A DNA stretch of 64,000 bases from an uncultured Acetobacteraceae bacterium (GTDB taxonomy: Bacteria > Pseudomonadota > Alphaproteobacteria > Acetobacterales > Acetobacteraceae): NCBI GenBank assembly GCA_903924985.1, contig CAIYDT010000174.1, positions 1-64,000 on the forward strand. Direction: 5' to 3'. The position numbers and the translations under genes are program-made. Positions 36,835 to 44,987 of this stretch are shown one piece after another (the stretch's first letter is position 1; every line of letters starts with the position of its first letter). The notes beneath the pieces were generated by a model that saw nothing but the letters and a program-made list of their open reading frames with translations, was not told the origin of the DNA and made no database searches.

Positions 36835-38811
36835 TCAGTTGATCATCGTAATGCCACCCTTCAGGGTGAGCATACCGTCGGCTTTGACGGTTGTGAGGGG
36901 ACTGGTCATTTGGGCCATCGCCTGTCCCGTAATCTTCACCATGATCCCTTCCAGCACGATGCCGGTCTGATCGATGACCATCTTGTTGGAACCAACTTTG
37001 ATGGTGATGCTCTGCGCGGCCTCCATGGTGATAGCGCCAGCGTCCGCCTTAATGGAGATATTCCCAACAGATACGTCCAGCGAGTGATTGCCCTGGTCTA
37101 CGGTCGTCGTCAGGTTACCCTGAGACACTTCGATCGTCCGGTTGCCGGTGACCGTGATGCTCTGCTTGCCCTTGATCGTGACCGTCTCGTCCTTCTTCAC
37201 CGTCACGACACGGCAATTGTCGACTGTCAGGGTTTGGTCGTGCTCGACCTCGGTGGTATAGTCCTTTTCGGCGTGGAAATAGATCAGCTCGCTGCCGGCA
37301 TTGTCGTCGATCGTGAACTCGCTGAAGTTCGACGTGCCACCGCTGAGGGTGGAGCGGGTGCGGATGCCAAGCTTGGTCTTATCGGCTTCTTTGTAGATCG
37401 GGTCGGAGACGCCGTTGTACAGCCCTCCCAAAACCATCGGCCGGTCCGGGTCGCCATCGACGAAGCCGACCGCCACTTCCGTGCCCACACGCGGGATGAA
37501 CTGTGCGCCCCAGCCGTTGCCGGCCCAGGGTTGGACGACGCGTGCCCAGACCGCGTTGCTACCGGTCGCCTCCCCACGGTGATCCCAGAAGAACCGCACT
37601 TTCACCCGGCCAAGGTCGTCGGTGTGAATCTCCTCGCCGCTCTGCATCTGAATATTGGCGGCGGCCGAGCTTTGCGGCCCCATCACCAGCGCGGTGTGGA
37701 TCCCGTCCATGCGCGGCCGGCGGGTCACCATCGGCTGCCGCCAGGTTACGCTGTTCAGAAAACAGGTGAAATGGTTCGCATAGGATGCAGGGGCGCCCTG
37801 ATTGATCCAGGTCTCATCGCGGGCATGGTGGCTGGTGCCGCGCACGGCATAGGTGTCGTCGTAATCGCTGGCGGGCCGGCTGGCGATCTTGAACGTGCCG
37901 CCCGGTACCATGCCGCCGAAATGCGTACTTCCTTCGAACAAGGTCGCGGCAGCCTCCGCCGCCTGCATTTCCCAATTGGTGCGATCGCTCACGGTGCCAT
38001 TGTCGAAGGTCAGCGCCGGCCAGCGGAACGCATCCCGGGTCGGGCCGCCACCGGCCACGAGGGTGGTTGGCTGATCGCTCTTCAACTGCGTGGTCGGATT
38101 TTCCGGATCGTAGTCCCGCAGCGTCCATTTGCCGAAGACCGTGCCCGAAGTCTGGTGGAAATCCTCGATCGGCGGGTTGGTGTCGGTGTTTGAGCCGCCG
38201 ATCCCCAGCGTCGCGTTCGGGATCGCCGTGAAGGCTGAGTTTTCCTTCGCGATGACCAGCGTATGGGCGCTCGCGGTGTGCTGGAAGAAGTAGAACCAGC
38301 CTTCCTCCTCCATCAGCCGGGTGGCGAAATGCAGATCCGATTCGTTGAACTGCACGGTATATGGCCGCGCCGTCGCGCTGGGTGGCCCACTGAGATCGGT
38401 CAGGCCGATATCAGCGAACATCGCGTTCAGAATGTCGGCGGCGGACTTGGTTTCGTAGACCCGGCAATCGACCGTCTGGCTCATGAACCACAGCTTGGGC
38501 ACGAGCGTGAGGTGATACATCGTGTAATCGGCCGCATCATCCTTTCCGCGAGTGGCGCTGCCGGCCGATACGCTTTGAACAATGCCGTGGAAATAACGGA
38601 TCGGCTTCCCATTCGCCTGCAACGTCACGCAGGCCGGCTGGTGCAGCAGCTGATCGGGATCGACCGTGCCTTGCTGGCAGACTGCCTCCACATTGAACTG
38701 GAACGGCGTGCTGATCGCCTCGTGCGCAGACAACGAAATGGGAATCAGGACGTCGGCGCCCAGCGCTGACGTCATCGTCAGCAGCGCCGTTGCTCGGCTC
38801 CAGGTTGGCAT
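36835..38811 (-). CDS. vgrG: T6SS spike protein VgrG (TssI)
   Basis: A 658-aa VgrG. The gp27-like base covers about residues 1-390 (FHGIVQSVSAG, EEGWYFYFQHT). The gp5 OB-fold includes TDDLGRVKVRFFWD-type sequence, NGWGAQFIPRVGTEVAVGF and DPDRPMVLGGLYN. A C-terminal beta-helix needle ends in LTLKGGITMIN. Nothing follows the needle, so this is not an evolved VgrG with a fused effector. The start at 38811 begins MPTWSRATALL; the frame stays open to 38934 but without a ribosome site. Even the chosen start has only a weak GGGAT. Confidence 0.93.
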   Translation of the reverse strand: MPTWSRATALLTMTSALGADVLIPISLSAHEAISTPFQFNVEAVCQQGTVDPDQLLHQPACVTLQANGKPIRYFHGIVQSVSAGSATRGKDDAADYTMYHLTLVPKLWFMSQTVDCRVYETKSAADILNAMFADIGLTDLSGPPSATARPYTVQFNESDLHFATRLMEEEGWFYFFQHTASAHTLVIAKENSAFTAIPNATLGIGGSNTDTNPPIEDFHQTSGTVFGKWTLRDYDPENPTTQLKSDQPTTLVAGGGPTRDAFRWPALTFDNGTVSDRTNWEMQAAEAAATLFEGSTHFGGMVPGGTFKIASRPASDYDDTYAVRGTSHHARDETWINQGAPASYANHFTCFLNSVTWRQPMVTRRPRMDGIHTALVMGPQSSAAANIQMQSGEEIHTDDLGRVKVRFFWDHRGEATGSNAVWARVVQPWAGNGWGAQFIPRVGTEVAVGFVDGDPDRPMVLGGLYNGVSDPIYKEADKTKLGIRTRSTLSGGTSNFSEFTIDDNAGSELIYFHAEKDYTTEVEHDQTLTVDNCRVVTVKKDETVTIKGKQSITVTGNRTIEVSQGNLTTTVDQGNHSLDVSVGNISIKADAGAITMEAAQSITIKVGSNKMVIDQTGIVLEGIMVKITGQAMAQMTSPLTTVKADGMLTLKGGITMIN

Positions 38812-39416
38812 GCTCAGGCTATCCCGCTGTTCGAACCGGGTTCCCGAGCGAACGTGGTCGCGGAAACGCCGTTCGTGACGCTGGTGAAGGGAAGCAGCAG
38901 GGGACGAGCCGTTGGCATGCGGGCGACATGGCACAAGGTCCCAGGGGCAATGTCAACCTGCCTGTTACGCTGACGACCATTACGGCCCCCGGCGGGAAGG
39001 CAAACCCAGGCAAACCGCGCACGCCGCCGCCGGTTCTTGGCCGCTTGGCAGGTTAGACGCTGGTCTTTCGGTCCGCGATTCATTTCGGCGTTCCTGCTTC
39101 TCCCTCGAGGGGGATCGGTTTCAACGAACGACATCGTCTCAATCGTGAGCGCGGCGGCACATGGAAGGCACTCACGTCTCCGTGTACCGTGTAGACGTAT
39201 CATTTTTACATCTATGTTCGGGCTGCGTCGTATTAAAGCGAACGCAGTTTAGCAGAACACGGCATCCAATAAGAACCTTTCGGGACATAACATTCGCGTG
39301 CTGACCGGTCGGATCGCATCACGAAGTGGTGTCGGCTATTGGGTGCCGACATCCCGTTGCATCCGCCAAAGCGGCCGGATAGAGGTTGGTCCTCTCTAAC
39401 CGGCTGGAGTTCGGTC
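38812..39416. other. 605-bp intergenic region upstream of vgrG
   Basis: No frame gives a recognisable protein. Part of it (about 39170-39300) is clearly richer in A and T than the surrounding DNA, as expected for a promoter region, and probably drives vgrG leftwards. I could not identify definite promoter boxes or repeats. Confidence 0.4.
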
Positions 39417-39677
39417 GTGGCCACCGTGAAAGAACTCGGCGCAGCGATCGCCGCGCATCCCAACAAAGTGAAGGCGATCCTCCTTGGATTCGACCTTTGG
39501 TGGGAGGTTATGGGGACCGGGAAGGTGAACGTCCGGTCGTTCAAAAAAGGCGGCGTGCCCGTCGCCGACGACGACCCGGATTCGGTCGTCAAAATTCCGA
39601 TGCCGGTGCTCGGCCGCGATATGGTGATCGCGATGGATAACAGCCTGCCGCCGGACGAGTTTCGGCTGGCTCCGTAA
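39417..39677 (+). CDS. small hypothetical protein facing the PAAR gene
   Basis: An 86-aa protein with no family I recognise. A GTG at 39417 has GGCTGGAG about 9 bp upstream; an in-frame TTG at 39339 is less likely. The sequence has an amphipathic N-terminus, then GFDLWWEVMGTGKVNVRSFK and a Pro/Asp-rich C-terminus, with no signal peptide. It is convergent with the PAAR gene (11 bp between stops) and lies alone between vgrG and PAAR. That place suits an immunity or accessory gene, but this is inference, and the ORF itself could be spurious. Confidence 0.4.
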   Translation: MATVKELGAAIAAHPNKVKAILLGFDLWWEVMGTGKVNVRSFKKGGVPVADDDPDSVVKIPMPVLGRDMVIAMDNSLPPDEFRLAP

Positions 39678-39688
39678 TCCGGGCGCGT

Positions 39689-39979
39689 TCAGCCAATCAA
39701 GACCGTGAAGCAACCGAGCACGATAGACCCACCGTGGGCGGTCATGTCGCCCAGACGGGCGGCCGGCATGCTGCCGATCAGGACGGTGAAAGAGCCGAGC
39801 GCAATGACGTCGGGCGGGCCTACGCAAACGGCCATGTCGCTGACGCGCGCCGCTGGCAGCATTTGGATCAACACCGTCGGGCATCCCGGGCCCGCGATTG
39901 GCCCCCCAACGTGCGGCACCACGCCGGTAACCATCGGGCACACATGCATATCGGTCAGGCGGGCGGCTGGCTGGCCCAT
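39689..39979 (-). CDS. PAAR-domain spike tip protein
   Basis: A 96-aa PAAR protein that sharpens the VgrG spike. PAARLTDMHVCP, PAARVSDMAVC and PAARLGDMTAHGG are three PAAR-type repeats. The metal-binding His/Cys residues (His12 and Cys14 near the N-terminus, then Cys residues and the His of AHGG) form the zinc site at the tip. It is a bare PAAR domain with no toxin extension. The ATG at 39979 is chosen because the domain begins at once; the longer frame has no support. Confidence 0.9.
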   Translation of the reverse strand: MGQPAARLTDMHVCPMVTGVVPHVGGPIAGPGCPTVLIQMLPAARVSDMAVCVGPPDVIALGSFTVLIGSMPAARLGDMTAHGGSIVLGCFTVLIG

Positions 39980-40100
39980 GGCGGAGATCCGTCTCGGATG
40001 AACCGAGGCACTGTGCTGCCGCCGTGGGCCGTGGTCAACACAATCGAGATGCTCGGGCCTGTAACCGACCTTCAACAAAGCGCGAGCGGCAGCCCGCATG

Positions 40101-40128
40101 AAAAAAGGGAAGGCCGCGGCCTTCCCTT
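40101..40128 (-). terminator. intrinsic terminator of the MFS gene
   Basis: On the minus strand, GGGAAGGCC-GC-GGCCTTCCC forms a hairpin followed by six T (the A run at 40101-40106). It lies 27 bp past the MFS stop codon. Confidence 0.8.
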
Positions 40129-40154
40129 CTTCCAGTAGGGCGAGCACCTGATCG

Positions 40155-41429
40155 TCAGGCCAGCTTCAGTTCCGCCTCCAGCTCCTTGCCCTTGGTTTCG
40201 GGGCTCAACATCAGGGTGACGACGAAGCTCACGATGCCCAGCATCGTGCTCACCATCATCGGGATGGCGAAGTTGGTGTGGTAGTGGAGCGCGAACCAAC
40301 TCAGTACGGGCGGTATCGTGCCGCCGGCCACGGCGCCCATGTGGACGCAGAAACCAGCGCCCGTCGCACGAACCTCGGTCGGGAACCGTTCATTGGCATA
40401 GCTGGGGTTGATGCCGTAGATGCAGCCCGCGAACGCGCCCTGGACGGCGAATGCGATGGCGATGGTGGTGTAGTCCGTGGTCATCAGATAGATCGGGGTG
40501 ACGAAGAAGCCGATCGTCGCCGGAATGATCATGGCCCAGCGCCGGCCGATCTTGTCCGTCAGGCCGCCCCAGACGAAGCTGAAAACGAAGGTCACGGCGT
40601 TGGAGGCCGCGATCGGCCAGCCGACCTGCGAGGCCGTCAGGTGCAGGTCCTTCGTCAGGTAGGTCGCGAACAGACCGAACAGCGAGTAGTAGACGACATA
40701 AGCGCTGATCAGCCACCAGGTGGTGGAAAGCGTCGTCAGGATCAGATCCTTGCGGAACAATGCCGCGATCGGGACCTTGATTTCGACCTTCTGTTCCTTC
40801 TGTTGGCGCTGGTTTTCCACCCACACCTCCGGCTCTTTCACATAGACGCGGATCCAGACGACCGCGAGCGCGGGCAGCACGCCCATCCACAGCATGCCGC
40901 GCCAACCGATATAGTCGTAGACCGTCGCGTAGAGCACCGCGGCCACCAGGTAGCCCAGCGCCCAGGAACCTTGCAGCACCGCCGACATCAACCCGCGGGA
41001 ACGGGTCGGCCAGCTTTCGGTCGCCAAAGCCGCGCCGGCCGGCCACTCAGCGCCCATGCCGATGCCGAGCAGCGTGCGGAACACCAGCAGGAACATGAAG
41101 GTGGGGGAGAAGCCGGCGATGAAGTTGCAGGCGGAATACCACAGGATCGAAATCATCAGCGGTGCCCGGCGGCCCATGCGATCGGCCATCCAGCCGGCGG
41201 CCAGCGCGCCCCCGAGGCGCATGTACATCGTCAGGGAACCAACCAACACGACCAGCGTCAGGTCGGCATTGAACTCCTTGGCGATGGGAACAAGCAGGAA
41301 CAGGAAGACGGTGAAATCGAACGCGTCGAGCGTCCAGCCGAGCCAAGCCGCGGTGAAAGCGAACCATTGGTCCTTTGTCGGCTCACGCCACCAGGGCGTG
41401 AACGGCGATGTCGTGCGTGCGGCGGCCAC
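40155..41429 (-). CDS. MFS transporter, NanT/JEN1-like (sialate:H+ symporter family)
   Basis: A 424-aa major facilitator with 12 predicted membrane segments. The start WLGWTLDAFDFTVFLFLLVPIAKEF, the loop GWMADRMGRRAPLM and RSRGLMSAVLQGSWALGYLVAA fit the sialate/lactate:H+ symporter family. A charged central loop (KEPEVWVENQRQQKEQKVE) separates the two halves. The GTG at 41429 has GGAAGGAA 8 bp upstream; the frame extends 45 codons further without a ribosome site. The substrate is probably a small organic acid, not determined. Confidence 0.82.
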   Translation of the reverse strand: MAAARTTSPFTPWWREPTKDQWFAFTAAWLGWTLDAFDFTVFLFLLVPIAKEFNADLTLVVLVGSLTMYMRLGGALAAGWMADRMGRRAPLMISILWYSACNFIAGFSPTFMFLLVFRTLLGIGMGAEWPAGAALATESWPTRSRGLMSAVLQGSWALGYLVAAVLYATVYDYIGWRGMLWMGVLPALAVVWIRVYVKEPEVWVENQRQQKEQKVEIKVPIAALFRKDLILTTLSTTWWLISAYVVYYSLFGLFATYLTKDLHLTASQVGWPIAASNAVTFVFSFVWGGLTDKIGRRWAMIIPATIGFFVTPIYLMTTDYTTIAIAFAVQGAFAGCIYGINPSYANERFPTEVRATGAGFCVHMGAVAGGTIPPVLSWFALHYHTNFAIPMMVSTMLGIVSFVVTLMLSPETKGKELEAELKLA

Positions 41430-41595
41430 TCTGCGTTCCTTCCGATTGAGTAGTCTGTTTCTTGGACCGGAGGATTTTGACAAAGGGCACATGGGAATGC
41501 AACCCGGGGCCGGGTTACGCCTCGGTTCTCGTGGCTTGGCGCCGATTTCGCGATCGGCCCGCAAGACGGAAAGATGTGAATTTGCTACCAGGAAT

Positions 41596-41640
41596 TGGTA
41601 GCGGCGGGCGGATTTGAACCACCGACCAAGGGATTATGAT
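41596..41640 (-). pseudogene. isolated 3' half of a tRNA-Met (CAT)
   Basis: Read on the minus strand, this ends in CCA (41596-41598) with discriminator A. It has a CGCCGCT acceptor strand, a perfect T arm (GGTGG, loop TTCAAAT, CCGCC, one G-T pair), a TGGTC variable loop, the 3' anticodon strand TCCCT and the 7-base loop ATCATAA with anticodon CAT at 41636-41638. Upstream of the loop the pairing breaks: GGAGA should be AGGGA, and no D arm or matching 5' acceptor strand can be formed in the next 60 bases before the IS element begins. Tyrosine integrases commonly use exactly this tRNA half as an attachment site, so it may be an att remnant. No integrase is in the window. Confidence 0.65.
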
Positions 41641-41700
41641 TCTCCAGGTTACTATCTCCGTCAGCTTCCGCAGACCTCCGCTATCCGACCATTAGCTTGG

Positions 41701-42915
41701 ATCACTACTGTCCGGTCAATCTCTGAATAAATTCAATTAGTTATCGTCCACGACATATTCGGAACTGTCGGCTGTCTGAAAGATCACAGATTCTATCGAG
41801 GCCTTTTCAAATACTGTCACCGAAAACACCTGCATCAATATGTAGAGCGAGACCTCCAGCTTCAACCGCTTCCGGACGATGGCGGCCAGCACGTAAACCG
41901 ACACCGCGATCCAAATTTGCGTCTTCACGGCATTCTCGGAGGTTCCGTAGAATTTCTTGATCCGGAGGTGCTGCTTGATCCATTTGAAGAAAAGTTCGAC
42001 CTGCCAACGGCTCTTATACAGATCGCAGATCGTCAATGCCGGGAGGGTCGTCTGATTGGTAAGGAAAATCAGCATCTTCCCGGTTTTTGGGTCTCTGAAT
42101 CGCATCCGATGCGCCTTGAGGTTGGATTTGGCCCGGGTCAGGAAGAAGGCGCCAGCCTGATGCAACCCGTACAAACGGCCGAAATCGACGTATCCACGGT
42201 CCATGACGTTGATGGCGCCTGCCTCGGGCACCAGCATATCGAGCGCATGCACGTCGTGCAGCTTGCCGTCGGAAATGTGAATGAAACTCGGGATGTTGCC
42301 TCGTAAATCCAGCAATGTACGCATCTTCACGGCGGCTTTGGTTGAACGGAAATGCGCCCACGGGAACAATGACAGGCACAAGTCGATGGTCGTCGAGTCC
42401 AACGCGTAAACGGTGTCCTTCAAATCCACTGACAGACTCTCACCGACATATAGCCGCCTCGCCTGCGCGATCAGCCGTTGGGCGAATTCCGCATAAATGC
42501 GCCAATCTCGGGTTTCATTGGCGTCAGCCAAAGTCGACCGCCGGATCGGCCCGCGAAAGCCCATATGCCAAAGCTTCGAGGGTTGCGCCGACAGACACAC
42601 TTCAATGTCGCGCAGACTTTCCCGGTACGTCAGTTGGGCAAAGGCCATGGCCCGGTATTGCTCGGTGCTGGGAAATGTTCGCACGTCGTAGTCACCGCGA
42701 TGATGCGCGACCAGCCGGGCGAACGTGCTCCAGGGCAGGCAATCCATCAGCTGCGAGAATATCGTCTTTCCGGCGTTCATGGGCGGGCCCTCCTCGGAAA
42801 AGGGTCAGGGAAATCGCCGCCAACTTCAAATCGACACCACGAAAAACCGCCGAAAAACCGTTCTTGGTCAGACAGTTACTGACGGTTCGTTCGCGGTGAA
42901 CCGGACAGTAGTGAT
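41701..42915. mobile_element. IS4-family insertion sequence, complete
   Basis: A 1215-bp element bounded by perfect 16-bp terminal inverted repeats, ATCACTACTGTCCGGT at 41701-41716 and its reverse complement at 42900-42915. It carries one transposase gene on the minus strand, and the bases between transposase and right end (42781-42899) are part of it. I see no clear target duplication: the flanks are attagcttgg on the left and atttggtatt on the right. The element lies between the tRNA-Met fragment and a truncated antitoxin gene, which its right end abuts. Confidence 0.85.
41737..42780 (-). CDS. IS4-family DDE transposase
   Basis: A 347-aa transposase, apparently intact. The N-terminal DUF4372-like region (GKTIFSQLMDCLPWSTFARLV) precedes the DDE catalytic core. 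The first Asp is in YALDSTTIDLCLS, the second in VMDRGYVDFGRLY, and the Glu lies in the IS4 signature Y(2)R(3)E(6)K, seen as YKSRWQVELFFKWIK. The reading frame has no internal stop or frameshift, so it may still be active. Confidence 0.92.
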   Translation of the reverse strand: MNAGKTIFSQLMDCLPWSTFARLVAHHRGDYDVRTFPSTEQYRAMAFAQLTYRESLRDIEVCLSAQPSKLWHMGFRGPIRRSTLADANETRDWRIYAEFAQRLIAQARRLYVGESLSVDLKDTVYALDSTTIDLCLSLFPWAHFRSTKAAVKMRTLLDLRGNIPSFIHISDGKLHDVHALDMLVPEAGAINVMDRGYVDFGRLYGLHQAGAFFLTRAKSNLKAHRMRFRDPKTGKMLIFLTNQTTLPALTICDLYKSRWQVELFFKWIKQHLRIKKFYGTSENAVKTQIWIAVSVYVLAAIVRKRLKLEVSLYILMQVFSVTVFEKASIESVIFQTADSSEYVVDDN

Positions 42916-43074
42916 ATTTGGTATTTATTAAAAACGAAGGCGGTCTTGAAACCGTGGTCCGTCAACAGCGTGTGGAGCGTTGGCAGGACGATAACGCCGC
43001 CAGTTTCAACGCCTGGATGGAATGAGTACGTGGAACGGAACGGCGTACCGCTGGCGCGATACCGAAAGCTCTGA
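42916..43074 (+). pseudogene. CcdA-like antitoxin, truncated and frameshifted
   Basis: Starting beside the IS right end, the frame reads GLETVVRQQRVERWQDDNAA then SFNAW. After a 4-base slip it continues NEYVERNGVPLARYRKL and stops at 43072-43074. Together this matches the C-terminal, toxin-binding half of CcdA-family antitoxins. The slip is explained by a tandem copy of TGGA at 43014-43021; removing one copy restores the frame. The DNA-binding N-terminal half is missing, apparently cut off by the IS element or an earlier event. No ccdB toxin follows. Recognition is from memory of the family. Confidence 0.6.
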
Positions 43075-43181
43075 CCGGTCGGTTGAAGTCGCCGTCCGCG
43101 AACATGGAGCCACATGTTCGGTGGTGTGGGACGACGCTGACGTGCCACTGCTTCCGGAGGTGACCGGCTCAGGGGAAAAGG

Positions 43182-43646
43182 CTACCGTGCCTCCCCGTAC
43201 CCCTCGGTCGGGTTCAGCGATCTCCCCTCCCGCAACAACCCCACGCCCGGCACATGGTTCAGTTCCAGCCTGATCCCATCTGGGTCCTCGAAAAGGACAG
43301 AATAATACCCCGGCGCCCACTGGTTCTCATTCGGCCCCCGAACGATCGTCGCGTTCATCTCCCGCAGCAGCGCCGCGCACTTGTCCACATCCTCCCGCGT
43401 CCGCGCCCGCACGCAGATATGGTGCAGCCCCACCCGAGGCTGCACGAACCGCTCCCCGGCGTACAAAGGATCGCACGGCTCGATCCCGATCGCCGTGCGC
43501 CCCCCGACCCAGTAGCAAAACTTGTCCCCGTCGAAGACCGGCTTCATGCCCATCGCGGTGCACAGCCGCCCGTAGAAAACCCGAGCAGCCTCGAACTGGC
43601 TCACGGTCAGGATGACGTGCGCCATCCCGTTGATGTCGATGCTCAT
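43182..43646 (-). CDS. VOC-family (glyoxalase-like) protein
   Basis: A 154-aa vicinal oxygen chelate protein. The first beta-alpha-beta module starts at INGMAHVILTVSQFEAARVFYG. The second shows VGLHHICVRARTRED and YSVLFEDPDGIRLELNHVPG, with the metal-ligand His and Glu in the usual places. The ATG at 43646 is taken because MSIDINGMAH starts the fold and GGGAG lies upstream; the frame extends 63 bp further. It is divergent from another VOC gene over 80 bp. The substrate is unknown. Confidence 0.8.
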   Translation of the reverse strand: MSIDINGMAHVILTVSQFEAARVFYGRLCTAMGMKPVFDGDKFCYWVGGRTAIGIEPCDPLYAGERFVQPRVGLHHICVRARTREDVDKCAALLREMNATIVRGPNENQWAPGYYSVLFEDPDGIRLELNHVPGVGLLREGRSLNPTEGYGEAR

Positions 43647-43726
43647 ACAAATTGGGCTCCCTCTTGCCGGGCACGCACGAACGGACGCATTATCCCCTAT
43701 CTCGTCCAAAAACAGGAGAAGCCAAG

Positions 43727-44275
43727 ATGACCGAAAGAAGCAAAGGCAAAATCCGCCACTTCGCGTTCAGCGTCGCCGACCCGTGGGAGACCGCGGAGTT
43801 CTACAAGGATGTCATGGGGTTGGAGGAAGTCTCCGAACTCGATGGCCCGCTGGCCGAGGGCATCTTTCTGACCGACGGCGTGGTCAACCTCGCGCTGTTG
43901 CACTTCAAGGACGACGAAGCCTCGCAGGGCTTCGGCAAGGATTACGTCGGGCTGCACCACATCGGCTTCTGGGTGGACGACGTGATCCAATCCTCGAAGC
44001 AGGCGGTGGCGGCCGGCGCCGTGTGGATGATGGGCGACGTCAACAACCCCCATGGGTATGAGGTCAAGCATACCGACCTCAGCGGCATCGTGTTCGACGT
44101 GGCCGAACATGGCTGGGCCGGCGCGCAGAAGAACCCGGGTCAGGCCGACAACCAAATCCACCCCAACCCGCACCGCCGTTTGGCGAAGTTCGACGAACGC
44201 CGGGAGGCCGCGCACAAGGCGCATCTGGCCCGCAAGGCTGCACAGTCCCAGGTGCTGGCGCAAGCGGCGGAATAG
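43727..44275 (+). CDS. VOC-family (glyoxalase-like) protein
   Basis: A 182-aa VOC protein. Module one is KIRHFAFSVADPWETAEFYKDVMG. Module two is VGLHHIGFWVDDV followed by EVKHTDLSGIVFDVAEHGW. An extra C-terminal tail of about 45 residues, rich in His, Arg and Ala, follows the domain and is helical. AGGAG precedes the ATG at 43727. It shares an 80-bp divergent promoter region with the other VOC gene, so the pair may act on one substrate. Confidence 0.8.
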   Translation: MTERSKGKIRHFAFSVADPWETAEFYKDVMGLEEVSELDGPLAEGIFLTDGVVNLALLHFKDDEASQGFGKDYVGLHHIGFWVDDVIQSSKQAVAAGAVWMMGDVNNPHGYEVKHTDLSGIVFDVAEHGWAGAQKNPGQADNQIHPNPHRRLAKFDERREAAHKAHLARKAAQSQVLAQAAE

Positions 44276-44284
44276 GTTTGTGTC

Positions 44285-44358
44285 ATCCCCGCGCATGTCG
44301 CGGGGATCAACCGCGGCTGGGTGCTGAACGTGATCCTCGTGACAAGCACGGGGATCAC
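44285..44358. repeat. paired palindromic intergenic repeat (REP/BIME-like), copy 3
   Basis: Two hairpins lie side by side. The first is ATCCCCGCG, loop CATGT, CGCGGGGAT (44285-44307). The second is a 12-bp stem with one G-T pair and loop ACAAG (44330-44358). They lie between convergent genes and may also end both transcripts. The design matches the repeats near 6.25 and 33.9 kb. Confidence 0.7.
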
Positions 44359-44372
44359 GTGGGGCGCGGTGG

Positions 44373-44981
44373 TTACCGACCGATCCCGAACATCCGCCCG
44401 ATGCGCGCCAGATATGCCTTAATCACGACCCAGATCAGGCTCCCGGCGGACAACGCCGGTGCAGGCTCGGCGGCAGGTGGTGGCGACGGTGCCACCGCTT
44501 CCGGTTCAGGCTCCGCAACAACCTCATCCTTGGAAAACTCCGCCGCCGCGCGCTTGGCGAAGTCGGCCATGATCATGTTGGCGACCGCGATCCCGCCCGT
44601 CCGCGCGAAATCCGCCAGCACGCCGCCGAGTTCAGCATCCGACACGACCTTCACGATCGTTGCCGGCGTGGCCGACGCCGGGTCGTCGCGTAGCGCGAAC
44701 GACACCTTCACCCCGATCCTGGCCGCGCGCATGTCGGCGGCGCCGCGGCCGTGGACGGTGCCGGTCAGGTTATCGAAGTCGAAATCGACCGTCGCCTTGC
44801 CGCTGAATTTGATCTTCTTCGGACCAAACGACACCACCATGCCGCCGGGCCAGGAGCCGTCTTCGTTCTGAACGTCCAACACCGCGCCGGGCATGCAGGT
44901 GGCCATGCGCGGGACGTCGGCGAACCGGCGGATCACATCCGCCGGTTTGCCTGGAACGCTGAACTCGCCTTCGAAATGCAT
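44373..44981 (-). CDS. CoxG-like SRPBCC-domain protein
   Basis: A 202-aa protein of the carbon monoxide dehydrogenase subunit G (CoxG) type. The SRPBCC fold spans residues 1-145 (FEGEFSVPGKPADVIRRFAD, MATCMPGAVLDV, VDFDFDNLTGTVHGRG). A Pro/Glu/Ala linker follows, then a C-terminal hydrophobic anchor SLIWVVIKAYLARIGRMFG typical of CoxG. No molybdenum hydroxylase genes are near, so CO oxidation is not implied. It starts 6 bp after a ThDP enzyme gene, which suggests a shared pathway. Confidence 0.8.
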   Translation of the reverse strand: MHFEGEFSVPGKPADVIRRFADVPRMATCMPGAVLDVQNEDGSWPGGMVVSFGPKKIKFSGKATVDFDFDNLTGTVHGRGAADMRAARIGVKVSFALRDDPASATPATIVKVVSDAELGGVLADFARTGGIAVANMIMADFAKRAAAEFSKDEVVAEPEPEAVAPSPPPAAEPAPALSAGSLIWVVIKAYLARIGRMFGIGR

Positions 44982-44987
44982 CGACGC

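Noticed and set aside
38812-39203. Minus-strand ORF upstream of vgrG
   Set aside because: No start signal, no domain, Arg-rich composition typical of an out-of-frame reading in GC-rich DNA.
41640-41700. Possible 5' half that would complete the tRNA-Met fragment (AGCGGAG near 41676-41682 resembles an acceptor strand)
   Set aside because: It leaves a mismatch in the acceptor stem, an 11-base excess before the anticodon stem, no D arm and a mismatched anticodon stem, so it does not make a tRNA.
43022-43273. 83-aa plus-strand ORF after the IS element
   Set aside because: Its start lies in the other frame of the CcdA remnant and its end runs antisense through a VOC gene; no family match.
44282-44360. 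CRISPR-like short repeats
   Set aside because: Only two facing palindromes, no spacer series and no cas genes; it belongs to the REP-like family.
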